Positions 11,723 to 26,700 of a stretch of DNA of 64,000 nt are shown piece by piece (position 1 is the first letter of the stretch; every line of letters begins with the position of its first letter). The stretch is taken from contig CM041084.1 of the NCBI GenBank assembly GCA_023079485.1, forward strand, positions 20,054,609-20,118,608, written 5' to 3'. The notes under the pieces are model-generated. The model had not been told where the DNA came from. It worked only from the letters and a program-made list of their open reading frames with translations, and searched no databases. The position numbers were made by a program, and so were the translations under genes. The stretch comes from Archilochus colubris. Its lineage: Eukaryota > Chordata > Aves > Apodiformes > Trochilidae.

Positions 11723-14700
11723 CTGTCAAGGACAAAATAGAAAAATTAATATAAATGGCCAGACGCTGCTATTGCAGACAACAAACATCCCCCTAAACAA
11801 ACCAACTGGATGAACTCTAAAGCACTGAGCAGCCATAACAGCAGTTCAGACTAATGCATGGTCTACAAGGACAAGGCGAAAGTGGCTTCAGTCTCCTCTG
11901 TGTTCCTTTTCAAAGGACCATTGCATAGTGCCTGAGTATACCATTCAAAAAGTAAAAAAAAAGAATAAGACATCCAGTTTGAGAGAAGAGCCCACCTTTT
12001 AAAGAGATTTAGAATAAAATAAACTCTGACAGATAAATTGGTATTTAAATGACAATTTTTAGAGGCAATTTTACTTGCAAATAATAAATGCCTATAAACT
12101 TATTAAAATTTCTGTTTAATGTGCTTGTAAGAAATCAATTTACCTTTATTGACAGGTGAATCATGGGTTGGCTCAACTTCAGGAACTATAAAATTAAAAA
12201 TATAGATATTATACACAGTTTGCAAGAAACTATTCAAAGATTAAATAAATATTGCCCACATAATTTTTGTTTTCTGTTTCTATAAAGTTTTAAATACTCA
12301 TAGAACAGTTTGGGTTGGAAGGGACATTAAAGATCTCCTAGTTCCAACCCAACCTGGCGTTGAACACTACTGGGTTTGGGGCAGTCACAATTTCCTTGGG
12401 CAACTTCTTCCAGTGCCTCACCACCCTCACAGGAAAAAATTTCTATCTAATTTCTAATCTAAATCTACCCTCTTTTAGTTTAAAGCTACTCCTATCAGTA
12501 CAGTCCATGATAAAAAGTCCTTCAGTTTTCCTGAGGCCCTTTCTGGTACTGGGAGGTTGCTATAAGGTCTCCCTGGAGCCTTTTTTTCTCCAGAATGAAT
12601 TCCAAGTCTCTGAAGCCTCTCTTTTTGGTGCAGCTGCTTCAGCCCTGATCCTCTTCATGGTCCTCCTCTGGACCTGCTAAAGCAGGTTCGTGTCTGTCTT
12701 ATGCTGGGGACTCCAGAGCTTAACTCAGTACATGGAGATGAAAATGATAAAAAAACTCTTTCACAGACAGTTCAGGTTGAATCTATCAAATATTCTTGCT
12801 AAAAATCTTCTTAAAAAAAAAAACTTATCTTTTTTGCTAATTTTTAAAAAAATCTATTTTATTTTTTATCTTTTATCTAGTTGTTTTGAATAGTTTTTTG
12901 GTAGAGGAGTCATATTCAAAGTTTTTACACTTCCACAGTGTAAAACCTCACCTTGAAGAAATCAACTTTTTTACACTTTTCTTTACACAGAAGAAATTTG
13001 TACTCAGAAGCATTTAATCTATATTTTTAGGTAACATCTTTTCCTTCCTTTCATTGCTTGGGGAGTATGACTCAGTTATTTTATTGCAGGACTGGCTGGC
13101 TGGACCCTACAGAAAGCTCGTGGATGAATCAATTGCCAACCTGCTACTACCTGGAGATGCACAAGCAGGGGACTCAGCTGGTTCCACATTGCATTTATTC
13201 TATTTGTGCAGTGAATCTGTTTGCTAATGGCCTATTTCAAACTGTATCCCAGCTGATGTTCAGATACAGCTGAATCTGTGTGCACACAATGACTTAGGCT
13301 GACTGCACATCTCCAGATTTACATTCTTCACACTCTACACAACGCTGCTGTGCACATAGAGGGGACTCACCCCAGCCTGGGATGCATTCAGATTTTGTGG
13401 GGTTTAATAACCAAAAAAAAAAACCATGGCCACAAGGAAGCATTAAAAATTAAATGTACTGTGCTGTTTGCTTGTTTTTGGATGTCTCTCTATGCCTGTG
13501 TCAGCAGAGAAATTAATAGAACCCCACTGCCCACCCTCACCTGATGCTTTCTGCTTGGCTCTCTGGCAGGTTCCACTTCACTGGTATGGACCCCATCAGC
13601 AGCACCCACCTTCCTTCCACAGGATGTCAGAGACTTTGAACTGGTGCCCCTCAGCTTAACTATCAACAGTGTGTCTGCTTTGCTTCTCAGCACCACTTTA
13701 ATCATCTATTCATCATTTGCTGCCCCTTGCATTCCAACCATGACTATGAATTTTCTCTACACTTTCACCAGTTCATGTGTTCTCTCCTACCCCGGGGTAC
13801 AGCAAATTGCCAATAAATAAATACTTTGAATCCAAGAGGAGGAAACACTTGACAGGTGCTTCTACAACATACTTCTCATTGTCCTTAAGAGAAGTTACTC
13901 TTGATTTTGATACAAAGCACATGCATCTACATGAATACATAAAGCATACCCAGTAGGTAAGTACTTCAGATTGATGTATATTAACTACTACTTCTAAAAT
14001 AACCTAATGCAAAGAAATTCAGCTCTTACTTTTGGGGATTTTGCAAATAAAATTCTGGTCAACAGAGCAGTAATAGTTCCTCCAGGTTCCACTTGAGATA
14101 TCCATATCAACACAGTGTTCATCAAAAATTACTGTAGGCTCTCCTTCCTCCCAGTTGACAAATTCTACAGCACTTCTGTCTGTCCATAGCCATTCCCCTA
14201 AAATTAAAAGTGTTAAGTAGTGAGTGAATGAAATGGGGAATTATTATCAGTCTAACGGGCACCATGACATTGGCTAGGGAATTTATTAGTTGATTAAATT
14301 AACATTACAGTGGGCTCATTCCTCACTCTTTTAACACTCAAAAATGATCAAATGGGAGTTCAACAAGTGTAAATGCTCACAGACAATGATACTGAATACA
14401 ATACCAAATTTACAAGTATTGTTTGGTTTTTTTTTTTAACAGTAAGATGAAATATTTTTGGATTGAAAAAAAAAATCCACTAAAAATGTATACTGAAATA
14501 TACTCTAATTACAGTAAAGACACAAAAGTATTAGATCTCTTCATGGTTTATGTTTTAAGTGTTTTAACAGAAAAGCTATTGAATTTTTAACAGTTGATTT
14601 GTTTTCTGTTCTTGGTATATTAGTATTTATAATGGTAACATTATTTAAGTATTCACTCTATTTATTCAGTAAATATTTTGTCTCAGTATGAATTATGAAA

Positions 14701-17700
14701 TAATTACCATCAACATTTTTGAAAAATCCTATCCAAAACTTTCTGAAGTCAGTTGCAAGTGGAGCCAAATAAAATAAGAGAAAGTTCAGTTCAGCTGAAT
14801 CTTCTATGGAAACCAGAGAAGCACCTGAAAATACCAATTAAATATTACATATCATTTTAGAAAGATTCTCTATTAGAAATCAAATTTTCTCATTAAAAAA
14901 TCATCATATGCTTCACATTCAACATTTTTATATAGTAGAAAAGACTGTAGTTTATAATTGATATACATACACAGACATCTATATATTATATCTTGATTTT
15001 AAATTTAAAAAGCAAATGTAAAAACAACCTGTAAAATATCCTAAAAAAAAAAGTCCCTTACCCATTTGAATGCACATCATCGAAGCATCAGGCCAGCTTT
15101 CCTCAGAAGTGGTGTGAACATAATAGCAATGCCCACGGAAGGGAATCCAGTTTCTGCCACGCTTTGGTTCAGGACATTTTCCAGGAAGCTGTGGTGGCTC
15201 ACTAGGGATTAACTCTGTTAAGAAGACACCCAGGTTTCAGTGAGGTCTTAAAAGCCAATGGAAACATATACTCCTTCACCATCCATCAGCCCTACCAATT
15301 TTACAGTGATATCAGTAAAAGGAATAATCCCATACACTTAACTAATGATAAGTGATTGAACTAAACATGACAAATTAGTAATAAACTACACCGGTTGGAG
15401 CTGGTTCTCCAATCTGCTAGAGAAAGTTTACTCCAGTCTTACTGCTGTTCTTCAGATCAGCAATTTTTATTTACAACTTGTGGAACAGAATGAGGAATGA
15501 ATCAGTATATATAAAGGATCTCAACACCCAAACCACAAACCAGTGCTTGCATCCAGCCAATCAGTATCAAGGTCACTTAAAGAAGCTGTCTGGGCCTATT
15601 AAGTGCATCCTAAAATACATAAAAATGGAATTAGTAGCTTACTGCATAGAGCCACAGTAGAGCATAAACAAATATAAAATTTGGTTTGAAGTAGAGATCA
15701 TAGATTTCAAATATGAAATTGAAGTGCAATACCTGAGTTCTACAGTATCTCAGTAGAAACTTCTCAGGATTTTATACTTTTAACAAATATGAATTGATTG
15801 ATTCAGCTGCCACATTGACAAAATTTTCTTATGTCCAAATATTACAAGATCTTTTATATTTAGAAATATATAACTGATAGAGCTCAGCTAAACTTGATCA
15901 ATTCTGCAGTTCCTGACAAACAGAGATCCAGAAATGTCTTGTTGCTTGTGGCATGAAATGTTGCAGTTGTTTTTCTGATGTGCATGTGTTAACTGGCCTG
16001 TGAGAAGACATGTCTGGAAATCATTCAAGATAGACTGGATCTGAGAGTTCTTCCTTGGCAAAAGCAATAGTTTATCACAAGGCATGTATAATCTATCACA
16101 ATCTTTGCATATGTGGATATGCTAAATTCAAAGGAAGTTATGTGTAGTGAAATGAGGCAACCAGGTGCCACTAATTGCCAGGGAGTGATTTATTGGCTCC
16201 CTGGTCCTGCTCATGCACAGTTGGGGCCCGCTCTAATTAGGCACAAGTGGTCTTGACACAAGCTCATGCTCACTCCCTGGCAATTAGTGGCACCTGGTTG
16301 CCTCATTTCACTACAGTTATGCATTTAAACTCCGGTCTCCTAAATCACATTTCTCCCATTCACAACTTACCATCAGATTGCTTACAGAGAGATAAAAATG
16401 TTTCATTGCAAGATGCTGTCTTCCAGAAACCATCCAAATCTATATAGACACAGCCTGTGTTCTTATTTGGTTCTCCACTGGCCCAGTTATGGTACCTGCT
16501 CCTCCTTCTATCTGACCACATGTAGTGGCCATGAGTCTAAAAGGACATGACAAAAAAATAGTGTCACATACAACAGTTAGATGGAAATAACAGTAGGATT
16601 GCATTTTCAGGTTGGGAAATATCAGAATCCTGGTTTCTCACTCAAAATTAAATTGTCCCCTGTCACGAATATCTAACAGTCTGGCCCAGACTTCCACTCT
16701 CCACAGTAGCCAGGGCAATGGTCCTACAGGTGTTTATTTATTATACAACCTGCATTACTCAGTTCATACCATCTGTGTATGAATTGGACCTTGCAATAGC
16801 AGATGTGAATATGTAATTGAAGTTTTTATCATAGGAGTCCACATATATGCACAGATCATTCCTCTAAAACAAGCTTCACTATATATTTAGAAAGCAAACA
16901 GAAAAGGCAGAAGCTCCACTGGAGAAAGGAATGCAATACTGATGACGTTTTTCATGGTGCACTCCCCACAGACCTCTGCCACCTATGTTAACAGGGTTTC
17001 TAGCTTTTGGAAGGACCAATTACTAGAGACAATCTAGTTTTTCTGTGGAATTTACTACTATTTCCAGAGGACAACAAACATTAGTCACAGTCATGGCTCT
17101 TGTCACCCCATCCTCCAGAGCCTACCTGCTTCTTCCTCTCATCTTTGGAGGCAGGCTCACATCCAGCTCTCTGTGCCACTTCCTTTACTGTCGTTTTCCC
17201 TTTAAAGTCCTTGGCCACATTTCATCCCAGGTTCACATCTAATCCTGGTTTCCCAGTGCCTTCTCCCACTGAAGTTTAGTTCCTATTCCTCTCACCTCAG
17301 CATCTGTGCCCTCTGTCAGCCCTGTGTCCCACCAAGCTCTGGCTCCACCTCTCCTCTTGATTTCTTCACAACTCTGGTTCCACAAATATCCAGCTGGGCT
17401 GTCTTTTTTCATGTTCTTTTTACATGTCTCTAATAGATGCTTCCCTTTTCAGACCTATCCCTTCTTCACTTACCGACTCTGCTGACAGATTTTCACAAGG
17501 AACCAGCTTTAGCTCTTGACACCAGCCTCAGGTGTCCCCATTGCCAGAGGGCTGCTGTCACTTCTATGCTGCACCTTGCCACTCCCCTATTGCACAGCAC
17601 AAGCTCTTGCTAAGATGTAAATTAATATAAGGCTTAAAATAGCCTCACAAAGAAAAAACTATTTTTAACACTAGTTGTTTCCATGGCGTGCACCACAATG

Positions 17701-20700
17701 TCTACCCTACATCAGCCTGTGGTAGGCAATGGTATAGAAAGAGGAAACTTCAGAGCCACTTTAACCACTGAAGCCACTGTGTTGTCCATCTATGTTCTTG
17801 GTGTTTGTTTGTGGCATTTCTCACATTATGGCCACATCTTTGAGTGTGTAAAACCCCTGAAGTGGAGGGAAGTTGGGTATCTCAGCAAGACAGTGATGTC
17901 TGCCATGTACTGAGTGACCTGACCACCAGCAAACATCACCCTCAGCAGCGGATCCTGCCAACTTCTGAGCTGGAAATGGGTCTGATCTGTGCTGATCTGT
18001 AGTGGTATGACTGCCACTTGGCAGCATTTGGCTGACTCACCGTCTTGCTGTTAAGCCCAATCCATGCAGGCTCCCCATGCTTTAGCATTTGTAACCACAG
18101 GTAAGATTCAGCATAAGGATCCAAAACGCTGGCGAGTTCTGCAAACTGGTCTCTGCAGTTCTTCTGGGCTTCTTCCCAGCTCATTTTGTAGTTGATGACT
18201 GCATAGCGGTCATCACCATAATTGTTAAAGCCAAGAATAGGAAATACAGGTTCGGAGTTTTGCAGTTTGGGGTCTGTAATGAGCACAAAAACAAAAAAGA
18301 AAAGTCAAATGCTTTGTATTGGCTAGACATATAACACTAAGTAATTAAGTCACCAAGAAAGGGTGGAATAACAAATTAAGAACCATCCCAGATTCTACTT
18401 CAGTGACAAAAACCATATTTTCAGGTTCTGTGAAAAATTCTTCAATTCCTTTTTTTACTTTTAATTCTTGTTAGAATGAACTTTAAACATAAGTATTTGT
18501 ATCACCTCCAGTAACATGCCTTGCAGGCTCTACACCCTCCCAAAGCATAATGGAGCTCTGTAGGGCATTAAAGGGAACAATTCCCCCCCCTTGCTCATTC
18601 TATATTAACATTTTTTGTATATCTGACAAGGAACAAGGTACAGTAAGCACACCATGAGTAAGCAGAGGGATATAAATGCTGATGACAAAATTGCCTATGT
18701 AAGACTGTAAAGGAAATAAAGCAGGGCAATTTTTCAAAACAAAGAAGCTACAGTGCTTTTAAGTATAATAGTAGAATTCCAGTTTTGAATAATTTGCCCG
18801 TATACCGACAAAATACTGTTCTTTGTCTCTCCTTCTGATAAACAAAAATAATAAAATGCATGATGATCCTAGTTTGGTTTTTTGTTTGGTTTTTTCCACT
18901 AATTGGTCTAGTTGTTAAAATTGGAAATGCCACGTGTTTTTCACAAAATAATAAAATTTGAGTGACACTGTATGATTAATTTAATTTTAAATAGGGCTGA
19001 ATATGGGAAAGTCACTTTTAACACCAGTTTGACATAATCACAATTAGCTGTACTAGAAACTGAGAAAAGAACTCACCAGAATTTTTCTGGCATAAGTAGC
19101 TTTTGCTTGCTTTACATTCTACATCTTTCCATTTTCCTGCCTGTTCAATAGGGTTCTTCATCATAAAGACACAGTCATCCTACAGAGGAAATTAGATTAA
19201 TAGGGAAAAATGTGGATAGGTAAGGAATGTTCCCGCTCCTGCTGGGTACACAGATTCCCTTATCACACACAGTCACATACAGACCAGTAATATAAAGGTC
19301 ATCTATATTAACTCATACAAGCAATGCCCTGGAGCAGTAATATGACAATAAGCACTTATAACTCAGCCCTAGGACAGTCTGCACTTGGATGAGAAAGGAA
19401 GTTGTGAAGTGCAGCAGAGAGGCAGGAAGAAGCTGTATGACTGTAACCTCTTTTCCACTGAAAGTTGTGCTCTTTATCTCCTGTATTACCTTGCCTGGCC
19501 TGAGAAGCTGCTGCTTGGCTTTCTGCTCTCCCCTCCTCACAACAGCCTAATCTTATGCTACCTCCAAACCCCCTCAGGGGCATTAACTCAGATCTTGGGT
19601 GCAAGTGAAGGAAGGTGTAAGTGGAGCAGCTTGTGTAGGGGAATGGGCACAACCTTCTACAGAAGGCGTGTGCTTGTCTGAGGTGGAGAAGTCCTGGAAA
19701 TCCCAAAACCCAGCTATAGCCTGAATGGCAGCAGAGGTTGGACCTCATAGAGTATCTTCCTCCTTTAGCTGGATTTGATGCAATTCTGCTATGGAAAAGA
19801 GAGGAACTTTCTAAAGATAGCACAGGAATACAGAGGTAGTATTATCAAATACAGTATTCAACTTTAGCCCTTTCACAGTTAATGAATAACACTCAGTTTT
19901 GTCCTGCAGTTAAACACCAAATGGTATAGCAGTGATGAAAGTTTCAAAGCGTGCGTAAGAGAACTTCCAGAAGGAAGGTTTGATAGAAGTCACAGGCAGG
20001 AATGACAAAAATAAGAAATATCCAAAGTCTCCTTTTTTTTGAAAGGTTTATTCATCACATTCATCTTAATAAGCTTAGTGCCAAGAAAGTAAATATGAAC
20101 AGTTAACTGAGTGTTTCCATCAAACCCAAATAATGTTCACTGTATACAAAAATCATACAGTTGCTTCTATTTTATGGTTTATTTGAATCTCCTGATGAGC
20201 CATATCAAAGTGAGGGAAACTGCTCACTTAAGGTTGAGTTTCACATTATGCTTCTAAACCTCTGTCTGGATTGATCCACAGTTATGACAAAACATAGAAG
20301 CTGAAAAAAATGTGTGAAGGTTAATCTCTCACATGATTACTCTGCTTTTAAAAGCAACAAGATTACTGAAACACTTCACAAAGGAAACTACAGAAAATAC
20401 AGTTGTACCTACATTCATTTTATTCATCTACCTAAGTTACAATGTTCAAGTGATAAACAGAAATTAATATTTACCTTGCTTATATAATTAATACACTTAA
20501 TATATATACTTGCATATGCTTACTGACCTTATAGAAACTTCGAGAACCTTTTGCCCAGTTTGTATAGTAAACTGGGCTTCCATCTGTCCATAAGTATGTG
20601 TGCTCCTCATTTATGTCATTCAGTCCAATCCAAGCATCAGTTGCAGCATTTTTTAAGAGGGACATGAGGGAAGCTGAAGGAAAAGAAGAAAAACTATAAA

Positions 20701-23700
20701 AAGAAGGAAACTGCATGCATCTTTCCCCAACAATGCAGACTCCAGAGTGCCTGGAAACAGGTTGATAAGTTATAGTTATTCTTTTCTAATAAGGGGGCAA
20801 TCATCATAAAAAGAAAAATGATAGTCATCTGATGTTTAAGTCAGAAAAAGTATTTACAAACTCGAAGATGAGTAAATTTTTACGCACTAAATTATTTCCA
20901 AATTTTTTAAGAGAATTTGTGTGTACACTTTTCTGTGTTGTTCACCATCTGAGGAAGCAGGGAAAATGATTTAATGGTATTACAGAAATAAACATGAGTA
21001 CACTAATCCTTGACACATAGAAAATGAGTCCGCATACTGTGCACTCCCTTCTTTTCTTTGGTAAATACTTTATTAAACAGGCTTAATAAATTCATTTCTG
21101 AACATACATAACACAAATAAAACTACTTCATAACCAAGAACATATGTACTGAGATCTCAGCCTTTTGGAAGGCCAGATGCTGTTACACTTAGTTCCTGCT
21201 TAGTCTGACTTTCCACTAATAGAATGTCCTTCCTCTGCTATAGAAAAAAGCATAAACCACAGGAACTGGATGGAGTGAACTAGGAGATGGGCTGCGTACA
21301 GCCCTCAGGATCTGAGGCATTACACTTCCTGAGCAAACATGAGGCCTCACTAAAAAAAACTTATAACATGCTGAGCAGCAAGACCAGCAGGCTGAGGTCC
21401 AGCAGAACCAGGGGAACAGGGGCGAGCTGGGACTCCGGCATCGGAGCCTTCTGCTGCCAGAGGATGTGTCCTTCACTGACACCCCTAACATTTGGCTCAG
21501 CAGCAAGGTACATGGGGATTTGTTTTGGATATTACTCCCTTCGTGTCCTATTTTTACATGTACGTTTAAAAAAAATTTAAAATATAGACATTTTAATCCT
21601 CCTAATACAAAATACAAAATTTTAAGCATTAGAAGTCCTTTGTACATCCTATATCAACTCCAATGCTATTATTTAAATGTATTTAAAAGCTAATCAAGAA
21701 ATTGAAAGTTATGTAAGTATTTTTCCAAAGGTGCTATTCCTCATTCAACATAACTTTAAATTAATATGGTATAAATAACAGCATGTATTGCAGAAACTAT
21801 ACCATCTGCTTTAATCTGTTTATCAGAAATTACTTGGTGTGTCATCCAGTATCAAATATTGGTGCTTTATACCTTGCATTTCCTTTTTTGATATGGTAGC
21901 CAGGTTTCCTCCAAAATTAATACAATTGTTCCGTGCAGCATGCCATGTCAATGTATCATTTTCATTAAGGCCGAATATTTTGAAACACTGAAAAAGAGAA
22001 ATGTGCCAAATTTATACCTGGATGATGTTTTAAATTTGGTGAAAATGTCTGTTAGTAACAAACAAGGAAAAAGGAATATTTTAAGCAAAAATCGACATTA
22101 GCTTATTTAACAGTCCTTTCTACCTTGATTTACCTCTTTATGAAAGAGAAGATATATACTACAAAACCAGCATTAACCCCAATATTTTAGCCTACACTTA
22201 CAGGAAGGATTATTTCAGTCTCAGCTTCTGTTGCCCTGTTTGTAATACCAGATTTGGTTCTCATAGGACAATCACAGCATGAGACTAATTCTGACATTAC
22301 AAAGAAAACTATGAATTTACCATTTCTTGTAATTTGATCGATGAGATTTAACAAAGATGTCATTAAACAGCTTTGCCAGAGTCAAGCAACCTGAATATGT
22401 TGAATGAAGCTGAAAAATTAATCAGGAAATTAGGGGGGAAAGTTGGGTAAAAGGGAGGTAGCTCTGTGGCAATCAGAAGCGGTGTCTAAAAACTCAGAGT
22501 CAAGGATGGAACCTCTGGAAGCTCCTTTTAAAGGAGATGAGGAAGAGAGAAACATATAAGCTTCACAAAGCACTATGAAATGGAAGTGACTCTGAGTTTG
22601 TGACTCTTCCCCAGGGCTGAGAGAGGGAAGAGAGGAGGAGTCAGCAGCCAGTGTCTCAAACAAAGGAGATAACTGAAATCATACTTTGGCTTAGCCAAAA
22701 GGAAAAGAGATGGAGCTAGATGAGGCTATGTAATCAAGGATTATCTTCACTGCTAGGTGGACTCTTTAACGGTGTACACTGTTGTATTATAGTTTTTATA
22801 GTTTCACTGAGGACAATCTATGGTTTTTTAAATACATACAGTCTCTTATCTGGAAATTTTGTCTCTTGAGAAGACTAGGAGTGATCTTACCTAATAAAGC
22901 AGGGAAAAGGGTATAGTTGAAATACTTAGAATCCTTAGCAGGCATGTGGTTATATAAAACCTGTGATAAATTTGGTCAAGAAAAGGTACCTTAGTGTCTA
23001 AAGAGCTGGTGCATAGCAACCAAGGGATGAATAAGTGTCCAGGTGACCTGACAACCAGATGACCTCAGCACAGTAAACAAGAATATACAATAGCTCTGCC
23101 CATGGATAATTGCTCAGCCATCCTTGGCAACACTTAACACTACCAAAAATTTAAGATGAAGCTTTCTTCTTGTATTTCCCATGACCTCTTTCATAATTGC
23201 TGTGCTTGCAATAGGGGCTACAATTTCTATTCCAGGAACCATTTTTCTAGAGTCTTTAAATATTCACAGGCAGAATATATATTATGATAACTGAAGACCC
23301 CATACAACTGATAACCTGAACCAAAGATGGTTGTTATTCCACCCTTCTTAAAATCCAATGTATTGACATTTCATACTGTACCTTGTTATCAAAGAGGAAC
23401 CAGTCTTCTGCACACCCACCCTTTGGTGGTGGTGAAGTGGGAGCAACAGTTGGGCGAACAGTATTGTTAAGCCTTTCACAGATGAATAACTCAACACTGC
23501 CACAGTTAAGATCATTCCATGTACCTGAAAGCAAATTAGAAAAGAAAGAAAACCTAATACAGCTAGGACTAGGGTAAAGATTGTTCTTTCATATTGCAAA
23601 CCTGTTGCAGGAAGCAGAACTGATAACTGTGTTTGTATTTATCCCCCTCTGAAATAATGTATATTTTTCATGTATGTTCCTTGGAAATATTCAGGTTATG

Positions 23701-26700
23701 AGCAAAATTAAGAATACAAATAATTTTTCTGAGGAAAAAAATTTCTTAATATTGAAAGCTCATAGCATTTTCTAGGGGTAATTTTAGTTCCAATGCTTAA
23801 GTCATCTCTCTGAGATCTGCACAACCTCTGGATTACTCTGTCAGTATTTAAGTACATGGTCCTTGTTACCCTTCTACCTGAGTCTTTAAATCTTCTGCAT
23901 ATCTTTTCTTCATATAGGAGTATGACATAAGAATATAACATTAACATCAGCACCCCCATTATACATATCAGGAACAAATAAGGAAATGACATTCATTTCA
24001 TTAGCTGCAGAAAGTTACAAGGCAATTACCTACACACCTTATATTTAATGGAGATACTGTCATAATTCATTGAAGTTAAGAACATAATTCATCTTATCTT
24101 AAAGAAACTCTCTGAAACAGGATATAATATTTGCTCCCCCCCCAAAAAAATGTTCATTTCTTTCCATTGACTGGGCCACTTTCCACACAACTGTATCACC
24201 TCATCTATAGATTTTGAGACTAGGGATGTTTAAAAGTAGAAGAGATTAACTTCTTCAAAGCAGACTGTTTGGCTAGTGAAAGCACAATTACTCGCAACAG
24301 TCTATGTTAAAGGATATTTGTGTTTATTTTAATTAAAATAGTGCATAACATTAATTAGTAATAATCAAAGCCATGACCAAACCACAAGTTTTTAGGAACT
24401 GTGCAAATTATGACAGCTGACATCCTAAAGAGGTACTCATAAAATAGACAGAGGTTATAGGAAATATAATACTGACTCTATCTGCAGGTCGTCTGATGCT
24501 TAACTGCTTGATGCTAATTCTTGCTTAAATTATCTGACAAGGACAGGAATCAAATTGCAAATGTAATCCAGTGTGTTAGCTTCCTAGACTTGCATTTTTT
24601 TAAAGTGAAAGTTTCATTTTTTAAATGAAATATTATTAAATGAATATTAATAAATATTAATATATATAAAATAAATATTAAATGAATATTATTTATTTTT
24701 CTGTGCTTTTTAAACATTCTACACAACATCAGGCTTCTCAGTATTCTCACTCACCCAGCCTTGCACACACAGCACTCCCAAGCCTCTGCCCACTGTGCAG
24801 ACTGAATTATGCTATAACACCCACCTGTTTGGGTATACATGACCACACAGTTTTCATCATTATTTGCAAAATTGGGTTCATTAGGAGCCCAGGCAACGTA
24901 GTTGACTGGAGTTCCATCCATCCATCTGAAAGAAGAAATTTGGGGACATAACAATTCTTAGCTGGACTGGTAATACTTCTTTGTAAAAGTCATATTAGAA
25001 AACCTGTGTTCTCTGGTTTAAAAACACAACAGAACCCAACAAAACAAAACAAAACAAAAACACATGACCCCCCCAAAAAACCCAAAACCCACAAACCAAT
25101 AAAAAGAGTACCAACTGCCTACTCTGCTGGCATAGACCAAATCTGAACTAATCTTCTCAGCTACTGGTCCCAGCCTTTCTTGCTCTCCAGGCACTCATAG
25201 CCTGTAGGAAACACACCAGTGTAGCACTGGATTTGGCTTTCTCTGAACCACAGAACCAGAAAACTGAGCCTATGAGTTTTTTCCTTGGTCCAAAGGCAGT
25301 AATGTAAGATATTGTGGGGTAAGAGAAAGCCTTGGAACACTTTCTGGGGACTGCTTGACACCATTTTATTAAACAAAGGAAATATTTAATATTATGCAAC
25401 TATGGTCTTCAGTTGTGCCATAATCATCTCCAAATTTGATGATCACAAATTTATTCTCAAAAAATAGCCAAGAAAAAAGGGGAAAGGCCTCAGTGTACAG
25501 GAAGAAGAAAAGTACAGTGGGGAATCTGCCAAGACTGAGATCCCTCAGATAACATCAGCTTCAGGGCGATTTAGAGTTTTCCCAGTTTTAGAGACAACTT
25601 TATGCATGGTTTTGCAAGTAAATTGCAAATAAGGAATTCAACAGGATCCCTAGTTGCTTCCACATGTAAATCTCCTGAGTCAAATAGGAAGAAACAGTAC
25701 ACACTAATCTGGGAGAAATAATATAAAGAATAAGAGCAATGCCATCCTCCAGCAGGGAAGAGAATGAAACTAATGAAGGAGTAAGGGAGAATGCACAAAT
25801 AATGGTGTTTTCTGAGCAGTGGATGTCATTTAGAAAGCAAGAGCTTTAGGTGATGAGACTACCCAGTGTCTGTGGCTAGTGGCCAAGAAAGGCATCCTGA
25901 GATGACAGAAGAAAGGCTAACATGAAGAGGCTAAGACTCATCAGACCAAGCTTGCAATCTCAGAAGGTAGCACTAGGAAAAGAACTGGGAAGGGGTGGAG
26001 AAGAATGAGCTGTAACTCATGTAAGGCTCCAAGGGAGGTTTAGTATATTCCTACAGTAATGACTCCATGTAGCTTGAAGCTGTCCTGGCCTGGCCTATCA
26101 CAGCAGAACCTTCTGGAAATTACCTTCCAGACAAGGGCTCTCCTCTAAAACCCACCACGATGCCTCACACAGGTTTTTTTGGGTTGGTGTTTTGTTTGGT
26201 TTTTTTTCCTTATATCATTTGGATATCCAGTGATGTCTGCAAATAACTTCCAGAACATCCTGGAGGCCTCCAAACAGTTTTACTTTTCATCTAACAAGGA
26301 AAACGAGGCTGCACTGCACTGACTGGGGGAACATCTCAGCCCCACAATATAAAAGCAGAGTATAGAACCAAAAGAAGGGGAAATAGTGCAAATATTTCAG
26401 AAGTACTCATATTACAGAAGTGATTCCCTGAAGAGTAGAATCTCATTTTAAAACTTCATATCCAGACATGGTTGTGGATGTCACAGTCATTGTCAGTCAC
26501 TGAATTTTGACAGTCTCTTGCCAACATCTATGCCAAATATTTGTAGAATGATTTGGGTTTGAAGAAACGTTAGAGATCACACAAACTATGATTCTTACAA
26601 ACTTAATTTGTTTATACTTACCGGAATGTCTTATCCAGGCTCACACTTAAGCCAATATAAAAGTTATTTCCCCAGTCTTTGTAGAAAGTCTAACACACAA

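Noticed and set aside
16143..16315. A MITE or DNA transposon, because of the terminal inverted repeats
   Set aside because: The inner part matches the U3 start of the LTR at 7385 up to its AATAAA box and the ends are TG...CA, so an LTR origin explains it better.
18748..18933. 61-codon minus-strand frame between exons 23 and 24 of gene A as an extra exon
   Set aside because: No CTLD motif, and the neighbouring exons already join in phase with family-like sequence.
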